DNA of 20,742 bases, taken from positions 1-20,742 of the forward strand of contig JADKGB010000021.1 in assembly GCA_016717225.1 (NCBI GenBank), given 5' to 3'. Source of the DNA: Flavobacteriales bacterium. GTDB lineage: Bacteria; Bacteroidota; Bacteroidia; Flavobacteriales_F; PHOS-HE28. The notes under the pieces were generated by a model. That model did not search any database and was not told where the DNA came from. It worked only from the letters and a program-made list of their open reading frames with translations. Below, piece by piece: positions 7,652 to 16,006 of this stretch. Within the stretch, counting starts at the first letter, position 1. Each line of letters begins with the position of its first letter. The translations under genes were made by a program, and so were the position numbers.

Positions 7652-10096
7652 ATGAAATTCACTAACGCACTACTGCCGTTCTCGTTTCTGTTGTACACGC
7701 CGACCGTTTTCGCACAAGGAGAGATCTGCTCCGCTGCTCAATCCGTTGTTCCTGGAACCTATTCGGCCGATGGACCAGCAGCAGGCGGAGGTGCTACACA
7801 AAGTGATGCCCAGAACGCCGATTGGTACGTGTTCACTTCCGATGTGGACGCTTACATGACCGTGTTCAGTTGCGGCTCGCAGATCGATACGCGTGTATTC
7901 GTGCACACAGGTGACTGCGGCGCGTTGACGTTGTTGGGGAATGACGATGACGGTTGTCCTGAAGGCTATCCCCCGGGCAGTAGTTTGCTTGCGAATATCC
8001 CGATAACGTCGGGCACCACCTACTTCATTGAATGGGATGATCGATACTCCGCTGCGGGTTTCGAATGGCAGCTATTGGTTCATGATTGCCCCATTGCCGA
8101 CCCAGCCGTAACAGCAGGAATTGAAACATTGTCCGTTGATTGGCCTGTGCTTGTTTCGGGAGCGACATTCATTCTGGAGTATGGCCCCGCTGGATTCACA
8201 CAAGGCACGGGCATAGTGATTACCGGTGTACAAGGTGATGTGCAACCACCGGTTGAGTTGACCGGCTTGGAGGGGAATACGGAATACGACATGTACATAA
8301 GCATAACGTGCAATGGAGGAAGCACTGCGCCGTTCACCGGTCCTTGGCACGGGATCACCGAGGGTGCTGGACCGGCTAATGATCTTTGCGAATCCCCGGT
8401 CACCATCACCTGTGGAAGCACGACACTGGGAAGTACGCTGGGTGCACAAGACGATGTTGCTCCAGGTTGTGGCACTGGTGTAACCGCACCTGGTGTTTGG
8501 TACAGCTTTTCGGGCGTGGAAGGCACGGTAGTACTGAGCACTTGTGCGGATTTCGATTACGATACCCGGATCAATGTCTATACAGGTGATTGTGATGCAT
8601 TGGAGTGCGTCGCAGGGAACGATGATGGTCCTTTCGGATGTGGTTTTGGCAGTGAGGTGATCTTTACGGCCACGGCAACCAGCACGTACTCGGTACTCGT
8701 GCAAGGGTACAATGGGGATGTGGGTGCGTTCGGGTTGTTCATGGATTGCCCGAGTTGCGCGCCACCGACCGGCATTTTCGCGACTACGGCGGATGCCCAA
8801 GCATTTCTCTATTGGACCCCTGGCAATGCAGGTGCTTCTTTCACCGTGGAATATGGCTTAGCTGGTTTTGCTCCAGGTACAGGCACACTTGTCACGGGTC
8901 AAATAGGCATAGATGGACCTCCTGTGACTTTGCCTGGCTTGGATCCAGCAACAGATTACGATGTCTACCTCACAGAAGACTGTGGTGGAGGTGATCTGAG
9001 CTATACGCGTGGTCCGGTAGGATTCACAACGCTCACGGACCCGGTCGCGTTGAACGCGTTCTGCGAAGGTGCGCTGCCGATCGCCTGCGGACAGGATGTG
9101 ACCGGCAATACCACCGAGAGCATTTTCATTCCCGGTCTTACATGCGGTTCTGCCTACACAGAGGCACCTGGGCTATGGTACACGTTCACAGGCGATGGAA
9201 ATGACATCACCTTGACCACCTGTGATCAGGCGAGTTTCGATACCAAGATCAGCGTTTACAGCGGGAGCTGCGCAGAGCCGATCTGTGTAGCTGGGAATGA
9301 CGACTCGCAAGGATGCGGCACAACGTCAACGTTGTCATTCTCGTCAGAGCCGGGGATCGTTTATCGGGCCATTGTCCATGGATACGATGGTGAAACCGGG
9401 ACTTATACGTTGAGCATGACATGTGCGGAGCCGTGCACTCCTTCTGTGTTGAATGACGATTGTGTGAATGCCGAACTTCTTGTTCCACAACTGACCGGTA
9501 GTTGCGTGCCCTTGAGCGGGTCCAATGTTTGTGCATACGGAAGTCCGTGGCCCAATCCGCCATGCGATCCGTTCGGTGTTGTAGTCGATGTTTGGTACGC
9601 GCTACCAACGGGCCCATCAAGTTCACATACGATCACGATCGCAAGTCTTTCTTCCGGTGATCTGGGTGTTGCTGTTTACACTGCCTGTGATCCGGCATCA
9701 TTCACGGAATGCTATGATCCTCAGCTGGGGCCGATCCAACTTTCCGGATTGCAGACCGACGCGACCTATTACATCCGGGTATGGAACAGCGGTGGTGCTC
9801 AAGCGGGTAGTTTCACGATCTGCGATGAAGCTGATCTGATCTCTTCTATTGGCGAACAAAGCGCTCTGGCATTGCGGGCTTGGCCTGTTCCCGTCGATGG
9901 TGTGCTGAATGTTGACGGTCTTTCTGAAGGTTCGGAGTCAATGCGTTTGCTCGACGTGCAGGGTCGTACCATAATGCAACAGCGTGTCGAACGCAATGGA
10001 CTTCAGACCTTGAACACGTCCGGGATAGCAGCAGGATCCTACGTTTTGCATGTGGATGGGTTGAGCACACAGATCGTACGGATAGTGATCAGGTAG
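7652..10096 (+). CDS. Large secreted multidomain protein with T9SS type A C-terminal sorting domain
   Basis: About 814 aa. The signal peptide MKFTNALLPFSFLLYTPTVFAQ fixes the start at ATG 7652 rather than GTG 7646. Four Cys-rich beta-sandwich units resembling PPC-like modules share a plan: an ND.C entry, a W.YFT/WYSFSG strand, a STC..FDT.I.VYTG.C segment, a GNDD acidic turn and a YTLSMTC end. They lie at about 7727-8095, 8370-8755, 9036-9435 and 9436-9835. Fibronectin-III-like domains (FILEYGPAGF, FTVEYGLAGF, LPGLDPATDYDVYL) follow units 1 and 2 only. The last about 84 residues form the type IX secretion sorting domain: WPVPVDGVLNV, then RLLDVQGRTIMQQ, then AAGSYVLHVDG. The protein should cross the outer membrane through the T9SS and be surface-attached or released. 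The repeated GNDD turns suggest calcium binding (inference). Adhesin or matrix protein is the best guess; no enzyme domain is visible. Confidence 0.85.
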   Translation: MKFTNALLPFSFLLYTPTVFAQGEICSAAQSVVPGTYSADGPAAGGGATQSDAQNADWYVFTSDVDAYMTVFSCGSQIDTRVFVHTGDCGALTLLGNDDDGCPEGYPPGSSLLANIPITSGTTYFIEWDDRYSAAGFEWQLLVHDCPIADPAVTAGIETLSVDWPVLVSGATFILEYGPAGFTQGTGIVITGVQGDVQPPVELTGLEGNTEYDMYISITCNGGSTAPFTGPWHGITEGAGPANDLCESPVTITCGSTTLGSTLGAQDDVAPGCGTGVTAPGVWYSFSGVEGTVVLSTCADFDYDTRINVYTGDCDALECVAGNDDGPFGCGFGSEVIFTATATSTYSVLVQGYNGDVGAFGLFMDCPSCAPPTGIFATTADAQAFLYWTPGNAGASFTVEYGLAGFAPGTGTLVTGQIGIDGPPVTLPGLDPATDYDVYLTEDCGGGDLSYTRGPVGFTTLTDPVALNAFCEGALPIACGQDVTGNTTESIFIPGLTCGSAYTEAPGLWYTFTGDGNDITLTTCDQASFDTKISVYSGSCAEPICVAGNDDSQGCGTTSTLSFSSEPGIVYRAIVHGYDGETGTYTLSMTCAEPCTPSVLNDDCVNAELLVPQLTGSCVPLSGSNVCAYGSPWPNPPCDPFGVVVDVWYALPTGPSSSHTITIASLSSGDLGVAVYTACDPASFTECYDPQLGPIQLSGLQTDATYYIRVWNSGGAQAGSFTICDEADLISSIGEQSALALRAWPVPVDGVLNVDGLSEGSESMRLLDVQGRTIMQQRVERNGLQTLNTSGIAAGSYVLHVDGLSTQIVRIVIR

Positions 10097-10114
10097 TGAT
10101 CGCAAAGGATCACT
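10095..10114 (+). terminator. Short hairpin overlapping the stop codon of the T9SS cargo gene
   Basis: A seven-base perfect stem, AGTGATC (10095-10101) and GATCACT (10108-10114), with a GCAAAG loop, beginning inside the stop codon. No T-run follows. It lies just before the stronger hairpin and may help transcript end formation or stability, but it could be chance. Confidence 0.3.
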
Positions 10115-10130
10115 GCAACGCCATCACTGC

Positions 10131-10162
10131 GAAGAGGGCGCGCCGAACAGCGCGCCCTCTTC
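10131..10162. terminator. Bidirectional terminator-like hairpin between convergent genes
   Basis: A perfect 13-bp GC-rich stem: GAAGAGGGCGCGC at 10131-10143 pairs with GCGCGCCCTCTTC at 10150-10162, with a CGAACA loop. It sits between the convergent ends of the T9SS cargo gene (10096) and the alpha-2-macroglobulin gene (10203). Neither side has a long T-run, so it is not a textbook intrinsic terminator, but its position and stability argue that it ends transcripts from both directions. Confidence 0.7.
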
Positions 10163-10202
10163 GGTTCCGATCGTGTCCTGCACGAGCGGATCGCATGATG
10201 GG

Positions 10203-11345
10203 TCACTTCGCAGCTCGCCCTTCGCCTGTTCTTACAACGTTCACCCAGCGGCCAGGGCTGCGTGCGTTCACCGTGTTATCGTACATGGCTTCGCAAACGG
10301 TAGGCGGCAGGTAGAAGCGACCGATATACGACGCGTTCAAGAACACGCGATAGGGGGCTTGTTTGCGAGATCCGATACTGAAGTACGTCATCACCCGATC
10401 ATCGCGGATATCCTGGTACTGGAACCAGCTGTTCTGTTGCGCGCTTTCGGTGCCTTCCAATCGGCTGTTACGGATCTCCCACCCGCTGGGGAATACCTGC
10501 GTGAGCGCCATTTCCTGGTAGTCACCCCGGATACCCGGATGTTGAATGGTGACCACCGCTTGAAAATCGGTGCCTTGTTCCAGCGTTGATGGGTCGAGCA
10601 TGGTGCCATCCATCCGTTGGTATCGGACATCCGCTGCAAGGCCATTGCTGGCGGGGCTTTCAGCACCTGGCATCGGCGTGCCGGTGCGAACGGTGCGCAC
10701 ATACAGGATGCCTTTCCCTGTGTTGGTGACGGCAACTTTCTTCTTTCCATCCGGCACAGGAAGTTCGATCCGCATCACGCTTTTCTTGCTCATGCGGTTC
10801 TCTGCCTTGCCATTCACGGTCACGGAGATGCTGACACCTTTGCCCAATTCGTCGGCGGTCGCTAATCGGCTGATCGCGAGCAGGCCCCACGCGGTGCTTT
10901 GCGTGCTGTACCAGCCATCGGTGCCCAAGTGCTCGGCAATACGCTTTACCACAACTGCTCCTGTTGTGCGATCATCCATGCGCAACAGTGCTTCAGCGAT
11001 GATCGCCTCATCCCGCAAGTCGCTTCCGTAGGTATAGCTCATTTCCGTGTAAGGCGACACGGTTGAAGAAAGTCCGGCCACGATCTCCTTCGCCACCTTC
11101 TTGTTGTTGTTGAGGGCGTATGCCGCAGCCAGCATCCACTTGGCTTCAGCTCCAAGTTGCGGATCGGTGCGCAGTCTGTTCATTGCTGCTTGGTCAGCGG
11201 CGTTGGCAAGTGCCAGCACATAGAGCCGATAGGCCTGGGTCAGCTGTCGCCCGTTATAACTCCAGCCCGCATCCGCATTAGGCGACCAGTCACGCACCGC
11301 ACTTCGCATGTAGGCGATCCATTTCGTTTTCATGTTCACAGGCAC
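10203..11345 (-). CDS. Alpha-2-macroglobulin fragment 4: C-terminal thioester helices and receptor-like domain
   Basis: In the same frame as fragment 3, one codon after its stop. It opens with GTG, but nothing suggests an independent start. It contains the helical toroid segments (AYALNNNKKVAKEIVAGL, WYSTQSTAWGLLAISRLA) and the C-terminal beta domain (ALTQVFPSGWEIRNSRLEG, FYLPPTVCEAMYD). Confidence 0.8.
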   Translation of the reverse strand: MPVNMKTKWIAYMRSAVRDWSPNADAGWSYNGRQLTQAYRLYVLALANAADQAAMNRLRTDPQLGAEAKWMLAAAYALNNNKKVAKEIVAGLSSTVSPYTEMSYTYGSDLRDEAIIAEALLRMDDRTTGAVVVKRIAEHLGTDGWYSTQSTAWGLLAISRLATADELGKGVSISVTVNGKAENRMSKKSVMRIELPVPDGKKKVAVTNTGKGILYVRTVRTGTPMPGAESPASNGLAADVRYQRMDGTMLDPSTLEQGTDFQAVVTIQHPGIRGDYQEMALTQVFPSGWEIRNSRLEGTESAQQNSWFQYQDIRDDRVMTYFSIGSRKQAPYRVFLNASYIGRFYLPPTVCEAMYDNTVNARSPGRWVNVVRTGEGRAAK

Positions 11346-14300
11346 CTTTTACCCGGCTCTGTCCGCCTCGATCAAGAAGTGGCCGGCGTAATTCGTGCCC
11401 CAGTCGTTCACGCCGTCCTCACCAGGCCAGTAGCTGAAACCGCCATTCGGTTGTTGGAACAGACGCAGACGATGCAAGCCAGCTTCCACATTGGCGCGCA
11501 TTTCTTGGGCGGTGCGTGCATCCACGTCGATCACATTGGCGAGGAAGAGCTGCGGGAAGGCGGCGCTCGTGGTTTGTTCGATGCACCCATGGGGGTAATC
11601 GATCAAGTATTTCAACCGATAACCAAGATCCACAGCGGGAATGGTGCTCACCTCGAGGTAGGCGCTGTTCGTTCCAAGGATCCCAACGGGTTTGGGAGTG
11701 TCCTCCCAACTCTTGCCAGCATCCACAACTCCTTCCGTCTGGTCTGTCTGCGGAAGGTTGGGTTGTCGCACAGCGATCTCAATGGTTTGTGTGGCACGTT
11801 CACCTGCACCCTCCACCGTGAGTTTCACTTTTCCAACGCCGATGCGTTCGGCCATTTTCACTCTGAAGACAGCCACCTGATCACCTGTTTTCTGGAAGGT
11901 CAGGGCGAGCGTGTTGGACCCTTCAACAGTGAAGAACTCGTTCGCATCCAACTTCAGCTGAACGTTCTTCACCTTGGCATCCATGGCGAACACGGTCACG
12001 GGCAGATCAACCGTTTCTCCAGGGCCCACCACACGTGGAAGTGTCGCCAGGAGCATCAAGGGTTTCTTCACCGGCACCGTTTTCTCAGAACTTCCGAATG
12101 CGCGGTCACCGTCGTTAACTACCACCATCACGCGAACACTGCCCACATAATTGCTGATGGTAAAACTGTGCTGCGCTTTCTGGCCCTTGGCCAGTTTCAG
12201 TGGCCCAATGAATCGTACAACGGGTTTGAAACGATTCGCCTTTGCCGCAGCATCGGGCGATGCTTGGTCACTTCCACCCAAAGCAAGAACGCGCTGCAAC
12301 TGACGGCCGAACGCTCCGATCACTTGATCATAAAGGTCCCAGGTGCGCACACCCAGCGCTTCTTTCGCATAGAACACGTTCCACGGATCGGGCGTCTTGA
12401 AGCGGGTAAGGTCCAGCAGGCCTTCGTCCACGATCGCCAGGGTGTACGTCATGCCCTCACCACTGGCCTCGCTCACTTCCACATTGAAAGGCACATCCGT
12501 CTTGATCTCCTTGGCCATGGTGATCACAGGCTTGAGATGCGTTTGTGCATCCTCCACATGGATCGGAATAACCCCATACAGCCCTGATCGGTAGATCGTT
12601 CACAGCCTTGGCATGTGGCTGTATGAGCATCACGTGGGCAAAAATGTTTGGTGCCATTTCAGCCGTGATGGGGAAGTTGAATTTCGTCTCCTTGTCTGTC
12701 AATTCAACCCATTTCGCATCCAGGATCCGGCTACCCGTTTCCAAGCTGATGAACGCACGACCTGAACCACCGCTTGGAATGGTGAGCGTACACTGATCAC
12801 CAACTGCGTATTTCTCTTTATCGCTGTTGAAGGTCAGCATGGCGGCAGCTTTACCGTCCTGCCTTCTGCTGCGGCCTTCGTAACCCGGCCAGTCGAGGTA
12901 GAGTTGCGCGGCACTCACATGCCCACTGCCGGGATCGCTGAGTCGTACCACATAGCGGCCCCAGTTCGGGCGATCAACTCGGAAGGTGAATGTGGTTCTA
13001 CCCTTTGCATCGGTCTTGAGATCCTGTTCGCCCAGGATCGTGCTGCTGGGTGCGTTCATGTAGCTATTGGAGCCATCCATGTCACCACTCCACCACCAGT
13101 TGTAGCTCACTTTCACCACTTGGGCTTTCAATGCGTGGTTCGCCAAGGGCTTGCCGTTGGGATCAATAGCTGCCGCTGTGATCGTATAGGTTGTGTCGGT
13201 CCGATAAGTTCCCCAATAGCTCGAAGCATCGGGGACCTTCATGCCGGCATATGCGGAGTACGGGTAGTAAACCGCATCGGTACGATCGGTGCTGGCGTCC
13301 CCGCCAGCTTCGAAAACGCGCGTAACGATGTTGGCATTTACGGCAGCAGGGGAGTGGTTGTTCAAGTTCAGGTCGAACGGGAATTCGGTCTGACCTTCGG
13401 CGTTCAACGTCCCGTCGAACACGGTGATCTCTTCCGTATTCAAGTCGTTGTTGAGGTCGTTGAAGATGAACTTCTCGTAGCCCTTGAACTCCGCGCTGCT
13501 GCGTGTGAGCGTAACGGTTGTTTTGGCCTTCAATTCACGCGCTGGCGCTCCGTGCAACCAGTTGCTCTGGATCCGCACTTTACGGTCCTTGTTCTCTGTG
13601 GTAATGCGAGCCCCGGCCTCCGAACCGCTTCCCCCGCCGAAGTCCAAGAGGATCTTCAGTCGGTTGGGCTTTACGGTTTCGATGCGGATCTGTTTGTAGA
13701 ACGAAGTGCCACCTACCCGAACCAGTGCGCTCCAGTTGCCTGTTGGCGAATTCACGTCCGTTGCACAATGGAACGCGTAGGTTCCATCAACTCCACTTGT
13801 ACTAACAATGCGTTGGTCAAGCCGCCCTTTCGGATCACTGAGTTCGAGCACCACGGGATGGTCTTTGGGCAGTTTATGCTCCAGGTCTTGCAGGATGAAT
13901 GTGAGATAGAGCGAATCCCCCGGGCGCCATACTCCGCGCTCTCCGTAAAGGAGTCCTTTCAGTCCTTTGTTCACGCTTTCGCCCTCCACGTCATAAGCGC
14001 TAACGTTCAGCGAAGAACCATCGTCAAGTTTCAGATAGCCGCGTTGGTTGCCTTTCGTAGCAACGAGCAGGAAAGGCTTGCGTTTGCTGGTAGGCAATGT
14101 GATCAAACCCTCGCCATCGGTGAGTGGTGCACCCATGCTCTTGTGTTGGGCATCGAGTACATCCACTTTAACACCGCTCATGGGTGCGGCTGTGCGCAGG
14201 TCGCTGGCCGCAACCAGCAGGGATCCGTCGTTACCGCGTTTGGCGATCAGGCCGATATCCGACGCGAGGATATTCCGCTCGACCACGGTTTGCTTGTTCC

Positions 14301-15866
14301 GGAAGTAACTGGGCGAGCAGGGTTGCTCACGTTCCTGATAGTTGTACTCCTCCTCGTATTCATAGTCCTCGCCTTCGTCGTAGTACCAATAGTCCCTGCC
14401 GGGGTTGTCCCATTGACCGTCATCGAGGTCTTCTTCGCTGTCATTTTCCGTGAGCGCGATAGCGTTCTTGTCACTATCCGGACAGGGATAAGTGCTGTAT
14501 GAACGGCGGTAGCCGAGGCTGATCCTGTAAATGGCCCCAGGTTCGGTTTTGATCAGCTCATCAAGATCGAGAAAGTAGGTCGTCCATTTCCCTTGAACGG
14601 ATCTTTCCTTGCCCGTCAACGGGATGCTTTTTTTGAGAATTATGCGGCCTACTCGGGCGAGTTCTCGCTCGCCTGCCAGATCGTTCACCTGCAGGAACTG
14701 CGGCACATTGTCCGCATAGATGCGCACCACGCGCACATCCACCGCGTTCAAGTTGACAGCTTCGAAAGGGAACAACAATCCGTCGGTGCTGGGCAGGATC
14801 GTGCCGCTTCCGCTGATGCGAACATTGGGTTTGACCTCTTCGAACGTCAGGTCATCGATCGTGATGTCCTTTCCGAGCTTGCGCTGGTTGATGTTCATAA
14901 GGCCAGCCGCCACGAACGCGCTTTGGGTTCCGCTCAATCGTGTGCTTGGGTACATCAGAAGTTTGTTGCCGTCAACGCTCAAACGAACGCTCTCAACTCC
15001 GGCGATACCCGCAAGTCCTTCAAGGTTCTGTGCGGGATCCAGCGGGTCGCTGAAGAGCAGGGAGGCGTACTGCTCGCCTTCACTGAAGGTCTCATGGCCG
15101 ATCAGTTGCAGGTCGCCTATGGCCGGCACTGTCCATGGTAGTTCACCGTTGTCTTTCCCACCGATAGCTTCACTGTTCCAGCGGAACATCACGCTACTGG
15201 CCGCTTCTCCCCGCTGAACACTATCGGCCATAGCGCGATGGAAGTTCCCGTTCGGTTCATGCTCCCAGTTCAACTTCAATGTGCGCCCATTTTGCTCGGC
15301 GGTCACGCATTTCTCCAATTCAGCACCATCTGCAAAATCGCTCGTGTAAACAGCGGCTATACGCGCTGCCAGGTGAGGTCGGCAGGGGAAACAGGCCGCA
15401 TGTCATCCACTTTCACATCGATACCTTGAGCGAACGTGGTTACCTGGAACTTGAAGTCACCAAGGTTCGCCGGCAAATTGATCAGTTGGCCCAAACGCAT
15501 GGTGATGCTGTAAACCTGATCCTGCTTCAGGGGCTGACCTGGCTGGAAGGCAAGCGTTTGCCGATCACTCCAGCTCACAGTGCCTTCTACTGAAGGATCA
15601 AGTTCAAAAAGGGTGTTGATCGCTTCTGCAGAGCTATCGCGATAGGATTGGCCATCGGAAATGCGAACAAGGATCGCACTTCTGGCGGGGATATGCCCTG
15701 CGGTGAACGCAGAAATGAAAGGCGTGAAGGCAGCATCGGGCTTCACATCGGTGTGCGCAGGTTGGCAAGCGATAAGAGCGAGACCGAAAGTCCCGATGAA
15801 GGCTGGAACAACAGGCAAGGACAGGGTGCTAGCGAGCACACGCGTCCTGCGGAACGCACGGTACAT
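10203..15866 (-). CDS. Alpha-2-macroglobulin family lipoprotein (whole gene; two frameshifts and one in-frame stop)
   Basis: About 1890 aa once joined, normal for large bacterial alpha-2-macroglobulins. These are periplasmic, membrane-anchored traps: a protease cuts the bait region and the activated thioester then captures it. Start ATG 15866; lipoprotein signal with lipobox LIAC. In order: an N-terminal domain (SAFTAGHIPARSAILVRIS), MG domains with TSDFADGAEL, an acidic/Tyr-rich insert (about 14440-14340 by position) followed by PCSPSYFR, the GVWRPGDSLYLTFIL strand, the DEGLLDLTRFKTPDPWNVFY segment, then the thioester YPHGCIEQTT with Cys codon 11583-11585 and Gln codon 11574-11576, and the alpha-helical thioester domain and receptor-like end (WYSTQSTAWGLLA, FYLPPTVCEAMYD). 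Breaks: a frame change near 15355; one extra base in a GGG run near 12582; a TAA at 11351-11349 where AGY(x)VP is expected. It is usually partnered with PbpC, which is not in the window. Confidence 0.85.
11349..12557 (-). CDS. Alpha-2-macroglobulin fragment 3: bait-proximal region and thioester
   Basis: Resumes as LYGVIPIHVEDAQTHL, slightly upstream of the first Met, and holds the DEGLLDLTRF segment and the intact thioester CIEQ. It ends at TAA 11351-11349 after HFLIEADRAG. The next residues in the same frame are KVPVNMKTKW, so this break is a nonsense codon, not a frameshift. Confidence 0.8.
   Translation of the reverse strand: MEDAQTHLKPVITMAKEIKTDVPFNVEVSEASGEGMTYTLAIVDEGLLDLTRFKTPDPWNVFYAKEALGVRTWDLYDQVIGAFGRQLQRVLALGGSDQASPDAAAKANRFKPVVRFIGPLKLAKGQKAQHSFTISNYVGSVRVMVVVNDGDRAFGSSEKTVPVKKPLMLLATLPRVVGPGETVDLPVTVFAMDAKVKNVQLKLDANEFFTVEGSNTLALTFQKTGDQVAVFRVKMAERIGVGKVKLTVEGAGERATQTIEIAVRQPNLPQTDQTEGVVDAGKSWEDTPKPVGILGTNSAYLEVSTIPAVDLGYRLKYLIDYPHGCIEQTTSAAFPQLFLANVIDVDARTAQEMRANVEAGLHRLRLFQQPNGGFSYWPGEDGVNDWGTNYAGHFLIEADRAG
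12457..15318 (-). CDS. Alpha-2-macroglobulin fragment 2: central MG domains and acidic insert
   Basis: The longest open piece, up to 953 aa. It carries the MG-domain series, the acidic/Tyr-rich insert and the GVWRPGDSLYLTF strand typical of the family. True protein sequence ends at about NDLPIR (near 12585). The last roughly 42 residues are out of frame because of an extra G. Confidence 0.8.
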   Translation of the reverse strand: MEKCVTAEQNGRTLKLNWEHEPNGNFHRAMADSVQRGEAASSVMFRWNSEAIGGKDNGELPWTVPAIGDLQLIGHETFSEGEQYASLLFSDPLDPAQNLEGLAGIAGVESVRLSVDGNKLLMYPSTRLSGTQSAFVAAGLMNINQRKLGKDITIDDLTFEEVKPNVRISGSGTILPSTDGLLFPFEAVNLNAVDVRVVRIYADNVPQFLQVNDLAGERELARVGRIILKKSIPLTGKERSVQGKWTTYFLDLDELIKTEPGAIYRISLGYRRSYSTYPCPDSDKNAIALTENDSEEDLDDGQWDNPGRDYWYYDEGEDYEYEEEYNYQEREQPCSPSYFRNKQTVVERNILASDIGLIAKRGNDGSLLVAASDLRTAAPMSGVKVDVLDAQHKSMGAPLTDGEGLITLPTSKRKPFLLVATKGNQRGYLKLDDGSSLNVSAYDVEGESVNKGLKGLLYGERGVWRPGDSLYLTFILQDLEHKLPKDHPVVLELSDPKGRLDQRIVSTSGVDGTYAFHCATDVNSPTGNWSALVRVGGTSFYKQIRIETVKPNRLKILLDFGGGSGSEAGARITTENKDRKVRIQSNWLHGAPARELKAKTTVTLTRSSAEFKGYEKFIFNDLNNDLNTEEITVFDGTLNAEGQTEFPFDLNLNNHSPAAVNANIVTRVFEAGGDASTDRTDAVYYPYSAYAGMKVPDASSYWGTYRTDTTYTITAAAIDPNGKPLANHALKAQVVKVSYNWWWSGDMDGSNSYMNAPSSTILGEQDLKTDAKGRTTFTFRVDRPNWGRYVVRLSDPGSGHVSAAQLYLDWPGYEGRSRRQDGKAAAMLTFNSDKEKYAVGDQCTLTIPSGGSGRAFISLETGSRILDAKWVELTDKETKFNFPITAEMAPNIFAHVMLIQPHAKAVNDLPIRAVWGYSDPCGGCTNASQACDHHGQGDQDGCAFQCGSERGQW
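15357..15866 (-). CDS. Alpha-2-macroglobulin fragment 1: lipoprotein signal and first domain
   Basis: From ATG 15866 with n-region MYRAFRRTR, a hydrophobic core and lipobox FGLALIAC, to TAG 15359-15357 just after DLTWQRV. ATG 15911 and ATG 15953 are also in frame, but they would put extra non-signal residues ahead of the basic n-region. The protein continues in another frame with AAVYTSDFADG, so the TAG is reached only through a missing base. Confidence 0.75.
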   Translation of the reverse strand: MYRAFRRTRVLASTLSLPVVPAFIGTFGLALIACQPAHTDVKPDAAFTPFISAFTAGHIPARSAILVRISDGQSYRDSSAEAINTLFELDPSVEGTVSWSDRQTLAFQPGQPLKQDQVYSITMRLGQLINLPANLGDFKFQVTTFAQGIDVKVDDMRPVSPADLTWQRV

Positions 15867-16006
15867 GGTGGGGCGGGAAATTTTGTGGAGGAAGGAAAAA
15901 GAGGATCGCATCTGAAACGTGAAAATCCTGCGGCCTATTGCAACGATAAGCAACTACTTGCCATGGAACACGTAGGAACGTGGAGCAACTTGACACCAGC
16001 AATGCC

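Noticed and set aside
8072..8800. 242-aa open frame on the minus strand
   Set aside because: Shadow of the T9SS cargo gene, which has a signal peptide, repeated domains and a sorting domain on the plus strand.
10203..11345. Independent gene beginning at the GTG after the TAA
   Set aside because: It is the same-frame continuation of alpha-2-macroglobulin with no start signal, signal peptide or ribosome binding site of its own.
11349..11351. TAA recoding (stop read as Tyr)
   Set aside because: TAA is used as a normal stop elsewhere in the window (for example at 5613-5615), and a single case beside other sequence errors is better explained as a miscalled base.
11157..12587. 476-aa open frame on the plus strand
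   Set aside because: Also antisense to the alpha-2-macroglobulin gene, covering the thioester region. His-rich translation without any motif; a by-product of the codon bias of the real gene.
12904..14502. 532-aa open frame on the plus strand
   Set aside because: It lies antisense within the alpha-2-macroglobulin gene, whose reverse-strand translation shows clear family motifs. The plus-strand product has no recognisable domain, signal or composition typical of the other proteins.
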